Assembly: GCF_020532645.1 (NCBI RefSeq)
Contig: NZ_JAJAUZ010000028.1
Span: 1 to 64,000, forward strand
DNA from: Streptomyces bambusae
Lineage (GTDB): Bacteria > Actinomycetota > Actinomycetes > Streptomycetales > Streptomycetaceae
Reading direction: 5' to 3'
Length of the DNA: 64,000 nucleotides
Of the stretch, positions 1-8,041 are shown in pieces. How positions within the stretch are numbered: position 1 is the stretch's first letter; each line of letters starts with the position of its first letter. A program made the translations under genes and the position numbers. The notes beneath the pieces are model-generated. The model saw only the letters and a program-made list of their open reading frames with translations. It had not been told where the DNA came from and ran no database searches.

Positions 1-623
1 GGAGCCGCACCGGCGGCACCGATGACGGCGAGACGGGCGCCGACCTCGGCGGTCTCGTCCTCGCCGACCACGATCTCCAGCAGGGTGCCGGAGACCGGCG
101 CCGGGATCTCGGTGTCGACCTTGTCCGTCGAGACCTCGAGCAGCGGCTCGTCGGCCTCGATGGTGTCGCCGACCGACTTCAGCCAGCGGGTGACGGTGCC
201 CTCGGTGACGGACTCGCCCAGCGCGGGCAGCACGACATCCGTGCCGGACGCGGCGGGCGCCGCGGCGGCGGGGGCGGCCGGGGCCTCGGCGACGGGCGCC
301 GGAGCCGCGGGGGCCTCGGCGACCGGGGCCGGGGCCTGGACGACGGTCTCGGCGGCCGGCGCCGGAGCAGCCGCGGGGGCGCCGGTGCCGTCGTCGATGA
401 TGGCCAGCTCGGCGCCGACCTCTACGGTCTCGTCCTCGGCCACCTTGATGGAGGCGAGGATGCCGGAAGCCGGGGCCGGGATCTCGGTGTCGACCTTGTC
501 GGTCGACACCTCGAGCAGCGGCTCGTCGGCCTCGACGCGCTCGCCCTCGGCCTTCAGCCAGCGGGTGACAGTGCCCTCGGTGACGCTCTCGCCGAGCGCC
601 GGAAGGGTTACGGAAACCGCCAT
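1..623 (-). CDS. sucB: Dihydrolipoamide acyltransferase E2 (SucB), N-terminal part, truncated by the window edge
   Basis: E2 component of a 2-oxo-acid dehydrogenase complex; it carries acyl groups on lipoyl-lysine arms. About 207 residues are visible and the catalytic domain lies outside the window. Two lipoyl domains can be read, roughly residues 1-77 and 125-200. Each contains the lipoylation motif STDKVDTE (first lysine K43). They are joined by a flexible Ala/Pro/Glu-rich linker, typical of actinobacterial E2. The ATG at 623 follows GGAGCAAC. The gene lies directly upstream of lpdA in reading order reversed to it on the same strand (lpdA is transcribed first), matching the usual Streptomyces lpdA-sucB order. 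Which oxo-acid complex it serves cannot be decided from this fragment. Confidence 0.93.
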   Translation of the reverse strand, partial: MAVSVTLPALGESVTEGTVTRWLKAEGERVEADEPLLEVSTDKVDTEIPAPASGILASIKVAEDETVEVGAELAIIDDGTGAPAAAPAPAAETVVQAPAPVAEAPAAPAPVAEAPAAPAAAAPAASGTDVVLPALGESVTEGTVTRWLKSVGDTIEADEPLLEVSTDKVDTEIPAPVSGTLLEIVVGEDETAEVGARLAVIGAAGAA

Positions 624-677
624 GGTTTCTGTTGCTCCTTACGAATTGCGGAAGTGGTCGTCGCGCCCGAGGGACTG

Positions 678-2066
678 CTAGTCGTGGGCGTGCAGCGGCT
701 TGCCGGCCAGGGCCAGGTGGGCCTCGCCCAGGGCTTCGTTCTGGGTCGGGTGCGCGTGGATGAGCTGCGCGACCTCGGCCGGCAGGGCCTCCCAGTTGTA
801 GATCAGCTGGGCTTCGCCGACCTGCTCGCCCATCCGGTCACCGACCATGTGGACGCCGACCACGGCACCGTCCTTGACCTGGACGAGCTTGATCTCGCCC
901 GCGGTCTTCAGGATCTTGCTCTTGCCGTTGCCCGCCAGGTTGTACTTGAGGGCCACGACCTTGTCCGCGCCGTAGATCTCCTTGGCCTTGGCCTCGGTGA
1001 TGCCGACCGAGGCGACCTCGGGGTGGCAGTACGTGACGCGCGGCACGCCGTCGTAGTCGATCGGGACGGTCTTCAGACCGGCCAGGCGCTCCGCGACGAG
1101 GATGCCCTCGGCGAAGCCGACGTGCGCCAGCTGGAGGGTCGGGACGAGGTCGCCCACGGCCGAGATCGTCGGCACGTTGGTCTGCATGTACTCGTCGACC
1201 AGGACGTAGCCGCGGTCCATCGCGACGCCCTGCTCCTCGTAGCCCAGGCCCTGGGAGACCGGGCCGCGGCCGATGGCGACCAGCAGCACCTCGGCCTCGA
1301 ACGTCTTGCCGTCGGCCAGGGTGACCCGCACGCCGTTCTCGGTGTATTCGGCCTTGTCGAAGAAGGTGCCGAGGTTGAACTTGATGCCGCGCTTGCGGAA
1401 GGAGCGCTCGAGGATCTTCGAGCTGTTCTCGTCCTCGACCGGGACGAGGTGCTTGAGGCCCTCGATGATCGTGACGTCGGTACCGAACGACTTCCACGCC
1501 GAGGCGAACTCGACGCCGATGACGCCGCCGCCCAGGATGATCGCGGACTCCGGCACGCGGTCCAGGACCAGCGCGTGGTCCGAGGAGATGATGCGGTTGC
1601 CGTCGATGGTCAGACCCGGCAGCGACTTCGGCACGGAGCCGGTCGCCAGCAGGACGTGGCGGCCCTGGATGCGCTGCCCGTTGACGTCCACGGAGGTGGG
1701 GGAGGACAGCCGGCCCTCGCCCTCGATGTACGTCACCTTGCGGGAGGCGACCAGACCCTGCAGGCCCTTGTACAGGCCGGCGATCACGTCGTCCTTGTAC
1801 TTGTGGACGCCCGCGATGTCGATGCCCTCGAAGGAGGCCTTGACACCGAACTGAGCGGCCTCGCGGGCCTGGTCCGCGATCTCACCGGCGTGCAGCAGAG
1901 CCTTCGTCGGGATGCAGCCGTTGTGCAGGCAGGTGCCGCCGAGCTTGTTCTTCTCGATCAGGGCAACGTCCAGACCCAGCTGGGAGGCGCGCAGCGCCGC
2001 GGCGTAACCGCCACTGCCACCGCCGAGGATCACTAGGTCGAAAACGGTGCTGGCGTCGTTCGCCAC
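678..2066 (-). CDS. lpdA: Dihydrolipoamide dehydrogenase (E3)
   Basis: FAD-dependent enzyme that reoxidises the dihydrolipoyl arms of the 2-oxo-acid dehydrogenase E2 subunits and reduces NAD+. The 462-residue protein starts with the Rossmann motif GGGSGG (residues 15-20), followed by the redox disulfide motif GGTCLHNGC (C46, C51). A second NAD-binding glycine motif is ILGGGVIGVEFA, and the C-terminus has the HPTQNE His/Glu catalytic dyad. The GTG at 2066 is chosen because GGAGG lies seven bases upstream and the protein then starts just before the FAD motif; longer in-frame starts add an unrelated Arg/Pro-rich extension. It is followed by sucB with a gap of about 55 bp, so the two are probably co-transcribed. 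Confidence 0.96.
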   Translation of the reverse strand: MANDASTVFDLVILGGGSGGYAAALRASQLGLDVALIEKNKLGGTCLHNGCIPTKALLHAGEIADQAREAAQFGVKASFEGIDIAGVHKYKDDVIAGLYKGLQGLVASRKVTYIEGEGRLSSPTSVDVNGQRIQGRHVLLATGSVPKSLPGLTIDGNRIISSDHALVLDRVPESAIILGGGVIGVEFASAWKSFGTDVTIIEGLKHLVPVEDENSSKILERSFRKRGIKFNLGTFFDKAEYTENGVRVTLADGKTFEAEVLLVAIGRGPVSQGLGYEEQGVAMDRGYVLVDEYMQTNVPTISAVGDLVPTLQLAHVGFAEGILVAERLAGLKTVPIDYDGVPRVTYCHPEVASVGITEAKAKEIYGADKVVALKYNLAGNGKSKILKTAGEIKLVQVKDGAVVGVHMVGDRMGEQVGEAQLIYNWEALPAEVAQLIHAHPTQNEALGEAHLALAGKPLHAHD

Positions 2067-2290
2067 GTCACGTCCTCCATGCATGTGCGCCGGGCACCGG
2101 TCCTCTGTGACCGGGCGGCGGCTGGTATTCGGCCGCTGTTTCTTCGGCCCTGTGGTGGGGGCCCTGTCCTGCCGAGAACCCATCTTCGCATTTGTCGAGG
2201 GAACGCGGGACGCCGGGCCCGGGGTGCAGCGGGCGGTTCTGCCCGGAGGGAGCGTTACCGCTGCGTAGAAACCTACGGATTTCGTCGAGA

Positions 2291-2334
2291 GTGAACACGG
2301 CCCCGGACCGTCTCCGGTCCGGGGCCGTGTTCAC
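2291..2334. terminator. Perfect hairpin downstream of pepA
   Basis: Two 20-bp arms (GTGAACACGGCCCCGGACCG and its exact complement) enclose a TCTC loop. It lies just past the pepA stop and upstream of lpdA, so it should end pepA transcription. No strong U-tract follows, as is usual in Streptomyces. Confidence 0.85.
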
Positions 2335-2357
2335 GACAAGACGTACGGATCGCTCCG

Positions 2358-3887
2358 TCAGCCCAGGTCGCCGGTGGCGGTGCGCTCGGCGAGCCGGACC
2401 AGGGTGCGGACCGCGGAGCCGGTGCCGCCCTTCGGGGTGTAGCCGTACGGCGCGCCCTCGTGGAAGGCGGGGCCGGCGATGTCGAGGTGGGCCCAGGTGA
2501 TGCCCTCGCCCAGGAACTCCTGGAGGAAGATGCCGGCCACCAGGCCGCCGCCCATGCGCTCGCCCATGTTGGCGAGGTCGGCGGTGGGGGAGTCCAGGCC
2601 CTTGCGCAGGTCCGCGGGGAGCGGCATCGGCCAGGAGGCCTCGCCGACCTCCTCGGCGATCTCGTGGATCGAGGTGCGGAACGCGTCGTCGTTGGCCATG
2701 ATGCCGAAGGTCCGGTTGCCCAGGGCCAGCACCATCGCGCCGGTCAGGGTCGCGACGTCGACGATCGCGTCCGGGTTCTCCTCGGAGGCCTTGGTCAGCG
2801 CGTCGCCGAGCACCAGGCGGCCCTCGGCGTCCGTGTTCAGGACCTCGACGGTCTTGCCGTTGTACATGCGCAGCACGTCACCGGGGCGGGTGGCGGAGCC
2901 GGACGGCATGTTCTCGGCGAGCGCGAGCCAGCCGGTCACGTTGACCTCGAGGCCCAGCTTGGCGACCGCGACGACGGCGCTGAACACGGCGGCCGCGCCG
3001 GACATGTCGCACTTCATCGTCTCGTTGTGGCCGGCCGGCTTCAGGGAGATGCCGCCCGAGTCGTAGGTGATGCCCTTGCCGACGAAGGCCAGGTGCTTCT
3101 CCGCCTTCGGGTGGGTGTAGGCGATCTTCACCAGGCGCGGCGGGTTCTCGGAGCCCTTGCCGACGCCCATGATGCCGCCGTAGCCGCCCTTGGTCAGCGC
3201 CTTCTCGTCGAGGATCTGCACCTTGACGCCCAGCTCCTTGGCGGTCGCCGAGGCGACCGCGGCGAAGGCCTCGGGGGTGAGGTCGTTCGGCGGGGTGTTG
3301 ATCAGGTCGCGGGCGACGTTGACCTCGCCGGCCACGATCCGGGCCCGCTCGACGGCCGCCTTGTGCTCCTTGTCACGCGGCTTGGCGCCGAGCAGGGCGA
3401 CCTCGCCCAGCGGGCCCTTGGCCGCGTCCGCCTTGGCAGCCTTCTTCGCGCCGCCCTGGTAGGCGGTGAAGGCGTAGGCGCCGAGCAGGGCGCCCTCGGC
3501 GACGGCGGTGACCGCGGAGGCGTCCTCCACCGGCAGCGCGAACGCGGCCTTCTTGGTGCCGGACAGGGCGCGGGCCGCCACACCGGCGGCACGGCGCAGC
3601 GCGTCCTCGTCGTAGGACTCGTCCTTCTCCGGTACCGGGCCGAGGCCGACCGCCAGCACGACCGGGACCTTGAGTCCGGCGGGCGCCGGGAGCTTGGTCA
3701 CCTCGCCGTCGGCGCCGGTGGCGCCCATGGCGTCGAGGACGGCGGCGAGCTTGCCGTCGAACGCCTGGTCCACGGCCTCGGCGCCGGGGGCGACGACGGC
3801 GCCCTTGGCGCCCTTGGCCACGCCGACGACGAGGGCGTCGGCGCGCAGCGTCGCCGCGCCGGCAGTGCTGAGAGTCAGAGCAGTCAC
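2358..3887 (-). CDS. pepA: Leucyl aminopeptidase (M17 family)
   Basis: Cytosolic dinuclear-metal aminopeptidase that removes N-terminal residues from peptides. The 509-residue protein has the M17 layout: a variable N-terminal domain, then the catalytic domain with the metal-binding stretch KGITYDSGGISLKP and the family signature NTDAEGRLVLGDAL. The length is normal for the family. The GTG at 3887 is the first start compatible with the family N-terminus (MTALTLSTAG) and is preceded by a purine-rich GGAAGAGAG. It is a single gene closed by the hairpin at 2291-2334 and transcribed divergently from the deacetylase gene at 4226. Confidence 0.95.
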   Translation of the reverse strand: MTALTLSTAGAATLRADALVVGVAKGAKGAVVAPGAEAVDQAFDGKLAAVLDAMGATGADGEVTKLPAPAGLKVPVVLAVGLGPVPEKDESYDEDALRRAAGVAARALSGTKKAAFALPVEDASAVTAVAEGALLGAYAFTAYQGGAKKAAKADAAKGPLGEVALLGAKPRDKEHKAAVERARIVAGEVNVARDLINTPPNDLTPEAFAAVASATAKELGVKVQILDEKALTKGGYGGIMGVGKGSENPPRLVKIAYTHPKAEKHLAFVGKGITYDSGGISLKPAGHNETMKCDMSGAAAVFSAVVAVAKLGLEVNVTGWLALAENMPSGSATRPGDVLRMYNGKTVEVLNTDAEGRLVLGDALTKASEENPDAIVDVATLTGAMVLALGNRTFGIMANDDAFRTSIHEIAEEVGEASWPMPLPADLRKGLDSPTADLANMGERMGGGLVAGIFLQEFLGEGITWAHLDIAGPAFHEGAPYGYTPKGGTGSAVRTLVRLAERTATGDLG

Positions 3888-4225
3888 GGTGGTGAGGTCT
3901 CTCTTCCGTTGTTGTGAAGGCCGCGGGGTGGCCGGCCGGACCCAGCGATCGTATTCGGGCCCGCCTGCCGCCGGAAATGAGCCTACGCGTCAGGGATGGT
4001 CGTACGTCACTCGAAGGTTGGCGAGCTTGTTCGACCTGTGCGTCACATGGTTCACCCATCTGTGGTCTCTGCTCCAGGTTTGCCGCTTACACAAAGACCG
4101 GTCCGCAACACTCAAGCCACTCTCGCAAGGGGACGCGGGGTTCCTTTGCACTATTTCCACAGAGCCTCACCCGTACGGCCTCCCCACGGCCCCGGGACGC
4201 GGCTCTGTCGGGGGGAAAGGCCACG
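3888..4225. other. Intergenic region between divergent pepA and the polysaccharide gene block
   Basis: This 338-bp stretch should hold the promoters of pepA (leftward) and of the deacetylase gene (rightward). It is less GC-rich than the surrounding coding DNA. A purine-rich run GGGGGAAAGG at 4211-4220 serves as ribosome binding site for the ATG at 4226. I looked for GEMM-type c-di-GMP and ydaO-type c-di-AMP riboswitch cores and did not recognise either. No convincing -35/-10 pair or gene was identified. Confidence 0.5.
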
Positions 4226-6259
4226 ATGGTCCACAGGAACCGGATGAACCGGCGTGCCGCTGCATGCCTTGCCGCGGCGCTGGTCACGCTGGCGGTACCG
4301 GCCGCGACGGCGCGCGCCGCGGAAGAAGCAGTCACACCCCGGATCGACCTGAAGGTGCTGGTCGTCGACGACGGGGGCAGCTCCGTCGAGGCGATCACCG
4401 CCGAGCTGCGCGACACCGGGGTCCCGTACACCCGGGTCGAGCTGGCGGACGACAGCCGGCCCGTCATCGACGCGGCCTTCCTGAGCGACACGGTCGACGG
4501 CCGGCCGCGCGCCAAGTACCAGGGCGTGGTGCTGCCGAACGAGGACCCGTTCGGCGCGGGCTCCGCCGAGATGACCGCCCTGGCCGCCTACGAGCGCGCC
4601 TTCGGGATCCGCCAGATCGACGCGTACACGTGGGCCCACCCGGGCGTCGGCCTCGACTACACGGACAACGGCGGGTACGCGGGCACCCTCGACGGCACCG
4701 AGGCCGCCGTCACCGACGCCGGCAAGGCCGGCCCGTTCGGCTACCTCGGCGGCCAGGTCGCCTTCGAGGACAACGCGGTGCTCATCCCCGAGAGCTACGG
4801 CTTCCTCGGCCGCCCGCGGACCGGATACACCAGCCTCGTCGACGCCCCCGTCGGCACCGGCCGGGCCTCCCTCGTCGGCGAGTACGTGCACGACGGGCGC
4901 ACCGAACTGGTCGTCACCTTCGGCTACAACCAGTACCAGCGGCAGTTCCGGCTGCTGGCCCGCGGCATGGTCGAGTGGCTCACCCAGGGCGTCCACCTCG
5001 GCCAGAGCCGCAACTACTTCGCCGTCCACGTCGACGACGTCTTCGCGCCCGACGCCCGCTGGAACCCGGAACTCAACTGCACGCCCGGCGACTACGACTG
5101 CGCCGGCGGCGAGGGCGAGGGCAGCACCATCCGGATGACCGCCGCCGACGCCGCGTACGCCGCGCAGTGGCAGCAGACCAAGGGCTTCACCCTCGACATG
5201 GTCTACAACGCCGGTGCGGGGGAGGAGTGGAAGGCCGAGAACGGCGGCACCGACGCGTTCACCGACCGGCTCGTCGCCGACCGGGCCCGCTACCGCTGGA
5301 TCAACCACACCTACACGCACCCGTTCCTCGGCTGCGTCCAGGACACCTCCACCGTCCCGTGGACCTGCGCGGTCAACGCCCAGGGCGCCACCCAGTGGAT
5401 GAGCCGCTCCGAGATCTCCGCGCAGATCCGCGACAACCACAACTGGGCCGTCGGCAAGGGCATCTCCGTCGACCGCTCCGAACTCGTCACCGGCGAGCAC
5501 TCCGGCCTGAAGACCCTGCCGCAGCAGCCCCAGGACAACCCGAACCTGGCCGGCGCGCTCGCCGACAACGGGGTCAAGTGGATCGCCAGCGACAACTCCC
5601 GCGAGCCGCAGCAGCGGCCCGTCGGCAACGCCGACACCGTCCCGCGGCACCCGATGAACGTCTACTACAACACCGGCCGCCGCACCGAGATGGCCGACGA
5701 GTACAACTGGATCTACACCAGCGCCGCCGACGGCGGCAGCGGCATCTGCGAGTCCAACCCGGCCTCCACCTGCCTGCCCGAGCCGCTCGACACCGAGACC
5801 GGCTACCTCTCGTACATCGTCCCGCAGGAGACCGGCATCGCCCTGCGGCACGTCCTGGGCAACGACCCCCGGCCGCACTACGTCCACCAGTCCAACCTGG
5901 CCGAGGACCGGATCCTCTACCCGGTGCTCGACGGGGTCATCGACACCTACCGCACCCTGTTCGCCGCCAACACCCCGCTGGTGAACCAGCGCCAGCGCGA
6001 CACCGGCGTCGAACTCGGCCGCCGCGCCGCCTGGGACCGGGCGCTCGCCGACGGCCGGGTCACCGCCTACCGCATCGGCACCACCGTCACCGTCAAGGCA
6101 CCCGCCGGGATGCCCGCCCCGGTCACCGCCCCCGAGGGCACCCGCAAGCAGCTGCTCCTCGGCACCACCGCCTACGGCTCCGCGTACGCCGGCACCCGTT
6201 CGGCCTGGACCTCGCCCGAGCTGCTCCAGTCCGCCGTCACGCTCCGCCTGCCCGGCTGA
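4226..6259 (+). CDS. Secreted Agd3-like (CE18) polysaccharide deacetylase
   Basis: Predicted extracellular enzyme of about 677 residues. A classic signal peptide (MNRRAAACLAAALVTLAVPA, ending near ATARA-AE) starts it. The middle of the protein has NodB-type deacetylase metal motifs in the form characteristic of the fungal Agd3/CE18 family. HVDD (H268-D271) supplies the catalytic Asp, and NHTYTHPFLG gives the H-x3-H metal pair H361/H365. Upstream lies a long N-terminal region that I read as the accessory domain of Agd3-type proteins. By family analogy it would partially remove acetyl groups from an N-acetylgalactosamine-rich polymer. The ATG at 4226 gives the signal peptide; longer in-frame versions do not. 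It is followed by a hairpin and a 225-bp structured gap before the glycosyltransferase gene. The exact substrate is inferred. Confidence 0.82.
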   Translation: MVHRNRMNRRAAACLAAALVTLAVPAATARAAEEAVTPRIDLKVLVVDDGGSSVEAITAELRDTGVPYTRVELADDSRPVIDAAFLSDTVDGRPRAKYQGVVLPNEDPFGAGSAEMTALAAYERAFGIRQIDAYTWAHPGVGLDYTDNGGYAGTLDGTEAAVTDAGKAGPFGYLGGQVAFEDNAVLIPESYGFLGRPRTGYTSLVDAPVGTGRASLVGEYVHDGRTELVVTFGYNQYQRQFRLLARGMVEWLTQGVHLGQSRNYFAVHVDDVFAPDARWNPELNCTPGDYDCAGGEGEGSTIRMTAADAAYAAQWQQTKGFTLDMVYNAGAGEEWKAENGGTDAFTDRLVADRARYRWINHTYTHPFLGCVQDTSTVPWTCAVNAQGATQWMSRSEISAQIRDNHNWAVGKGISVDRSELVTGEHSGLKTLPQQPQDNPNLAGALADNGVKWIASDNSREPQQRPVGNADTVPRHPMNVYYNTGRRTEMADEYNWIYTSAADGGSGICESNPASTCLPEPLDTETGYLSYIVPQETGIALRHVLGNDPRPHYVHQSNLAEDRILYPVLDGVIDTYRTLFAANTPLVNQRQRDTGVELGRRAAWDRALADGRVTAYRIGTTVTVKAPAGMPAPVTAPEGTRKQLLLGTTAYGSAYAGTRSAWTSPELLQSAVTLRLPG

Positions 6260-6277
6260 CTCGACCTCCTGTCCCAC

Positions 6278-6305
6278 GGCCGAGCGGGCCGCCGCCCGCT
6301 CGGCC
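6278..6305 (+). terminator. Hairpin after the deacetylase gene
   Basis: Perfect 12-bp arms GGCCGAGCGGGC and GCCCGCTCGGCC around CGCC, 18 bp past the deacetylase stop. It may end or attenuate transcription between the deacetylase and the glycosyltransferase operon. A second palindrome (CGCCCTGCGCAGGGCG, 6308-6323) follows at once. Confidence 0.65.
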
Positions 6306-6350
6306 TCCGCCCTGCGCAGGGCGAGTGAGCCGAAGGGAGCAGGTCGGCGA

Positions 6351-6414
6351 AGGCGGGCGAGCGCCCGGAGGAAACCGCGAGGAACGAGCGGTTTCCGAGG
6401 ACGCACGCCCGCCT
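6351..6414. repeat. Nested inverted repeat in the gap before the PelF-like gene
   Basis: An outer stem AGGCGGGCG (6351-6359) pairs with CGCCCGCCT (6406-6414). Inside it GGAAACCGC (6370-6378) pairs with GCGGTTTCC (6388-6396). Both stems are perfect. The element could be an RNA structure in the leader of the glycosyltransferase operon or a dispersed intergenic element; no protein is encoded. Confidence 0.6.
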
Positions 6415-6484
6415 GGAACCGACAACGGTGCTCCCGGAGGCGAACCGAGCCTCAGAAAACACAGTCCTTGGGGGGACACACCGC

Positions 6485-8041
6485 ATGAGCCATGGGCGTC
6501 ACGTCACCATGCTCACCGAAGGCACGTACCCGCACGTCCACGGGGGCGTCAGCACCTGGTGCGACCAGCTGGTCCGCGGCATGCCGGAGGTCGACTTCAA
6601 CGTCGTCGCCCTCACCGGCACCGGCCGCGAACCGGTCACCTGGGAGCTGCCGCGCAACGTCTACCGCCACACCGCCGTCCCGCTCTGGGGCCCACCACCG
6701 CACCGCGGCCGCGGCACCGCCCTGCGGGGCCGCGCCCACCGCCGCTTCACCGGGACCTACGGGCAGTTCCTCACCTGCCTGCTCGATCCGGCGGCCGACC
6801 CCGACGGCGCGGGCTTCTCCACCGCCCTCTACGAGCTCGCCCGGCTGGCCCGGGCCGGCCGGCTGTCGGCCGCGCTGCGCTCCGAGTCCGTCCTGCGCAC
6901 CCTGATGCACGTGTGGCTGCGGCCCGGTCTGCCCACCGCCGCCGCCCGCCCCACCATCCACGACGCCCTCACCGCCACCGACCTGCTGGAACACGCCCTG
7001 CGCCCCCTGGCCGTACGGATCCCGCCGGACTGCGTGGCACACGCCGTCAGCAGCGGCCTGGCCACCCTGCCCGCGCTCGCCGCCAAACACCTCGACGGCG
7101 TACCGTTCCTCCTCACCGAGCACGGCATCTACCTCCGCGAGCGCTACCTCGGCTACCGCAGCGCCGCCCAGCGCTGGCCCGTCAAGGCCCTGATGCTCGG
7201 CTTCTACCGCGCCCTCAACTCCGAGGGCTACCGGCAGGCCGACCTCATCACCCCCTGCAACCAGTACAACCGCCGCTGGGAAGAGCGCGGCGGCGCTCCC
7301 GCCGACCGGATCCGCACCGTCTACAACGGCGTCGACCCGCACCTCTTCCCCGACGCCGGACCGGAACCCGAGGTCCCCACCCTCAGCTGGTGCGGCCGCA
7401 TCGACCCCATCAAGGACCTCGAAACCCTGATCCGCGCCTACGCCCTGATGCGCGCCGAACTCCCCGCGCTCCGGCTGCGGCTGTTCGGCCCGGTCCCGGC
7501 CGGCTGCGAGGACTACCGCACCCGCCTGGAGAAGCTGGCCGCCGAACTCGGCGTCACCGACGGCATCACCTACGAAGGCCGGATCAGCCAGGTCGCCAAG
7601 GCCTATGCGGCCGGCACCGTCGTCATGCTCTCCAGCATCAGCGAGGGCTTCCCGTTCAGCATCATCGAGGCCATGTCCTGCGGCCGTACGACCGTCTCCA
7701 CGGACGTCGGAGGGGTCCGCGAGGCCGTCGGCGACACCGGCCTGGTCGTACCGCCCCGCGAGCCCGAACTGATGGCCCGCGCCACCCTCGCCCTGCTGCG
7801 CGACGACGCCCGCCGCGCCGAACTCGGCCGGCGGTCCCGGCAGCGGGTGGTCGACGAGTTCACCCTGCACCGCTCCGTCGACGGCTTCCGGCACATCTAC
7901 CGCGAACTCGCCCGCGGACCCGTCCCCGCCACCGTCCCCGCCGGGGCCGCCCGGCCCGACTGGACCACCGCCGACCCCTGGTACCGCGAACTCGCCGCCT
8001 GGGGCGGCCGGCCCGACACCACCGGCGGGAGCGCCCGGTGA
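6485..8041 (+). CDS. PelF-like GT4 glycosyltransferase
   Basis: Predicted cytosolic retaining glycosyltransferase of 518 residues. The N-terminus MLTEGTYPHVHGGVSTWC is the hallmark of the PelF subgroup of GT4 enzymes, which build the Pel polysaccharide from UDP-GalNAc/GlcNAc. The C-terminal nucleotide-sugar half contains WCGRIDPIKDLETLI and the EX7E motif SEGFPFSIIEAMSCG (E387, E395). The ATG at 6485 is chosen because GGGGGG precedes it and the PelF signature then lies at the start. The stop overlaps the GTG of the next gene (GTGA), so the two are translationally coupled. The tail after residue 470 is Pro/Ala-rich. Donor and acceptor sugars are inferred from the family and neighbours. Confidence 0.88.
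   Translation: MSHGRHVTMLTEGTYPHVHGGVSTWCDQLVRGMPEVDFNVVALTGTGREPVTWELPRNVYRHTAVPLWGPPPHRGRGTALRGRAHRRFTGTYGQFLTCLLDPAADPDGAGFSTALYELARLARAGRLSAALRSESVLRTLMHVWLRPGLPTAAARPTIHDALTATDLLEHALRPLAVRIPPDCVAHAVSSGLATLPALAAKHLDGVPFLLTEHGIYLRERYLGYRSAAQRWPVKALMLGFYRALNSEGYRQADLITPCNQYNRRWEERGGAPADRIRTVYNGVDPHLFPDAGPEPEVPTLSWCGRIDPIKDLETLIRAYALMRAELPALRLRLFGPVPAGCEDYRTRLEKLAAELGVTDGITYEGRISQVAKAYAAGTVVMLSSISEGFPFSIIEAMSCGRTTVSTDVGGVREAVGDTGLVVPPREPELMARATLALLRDDARRAELGRRSRQRVVDEFTLHRSVDGFRHIYRELARGPVPATVPAGAARPDWTTADPWYRELAAWGGRPDTTGGSAR

Noticed and set aside
3888..4225. A c-di-GMP (GEMM) riboswitch before the polysaccharide genes
   Set aside because: Attractive because Pel systems respond to c-di-GMP, but the stretch GGGGACGCGGGG does not fit the GEMM core and no second helix is present.
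4151..6406. A 751-residue minus-strand open frame opposite the deacetylase
   Set aside because: Gly/Val/Asp-rich without motifs, and the plus strand has a signal peptide and deacetylase motifs.
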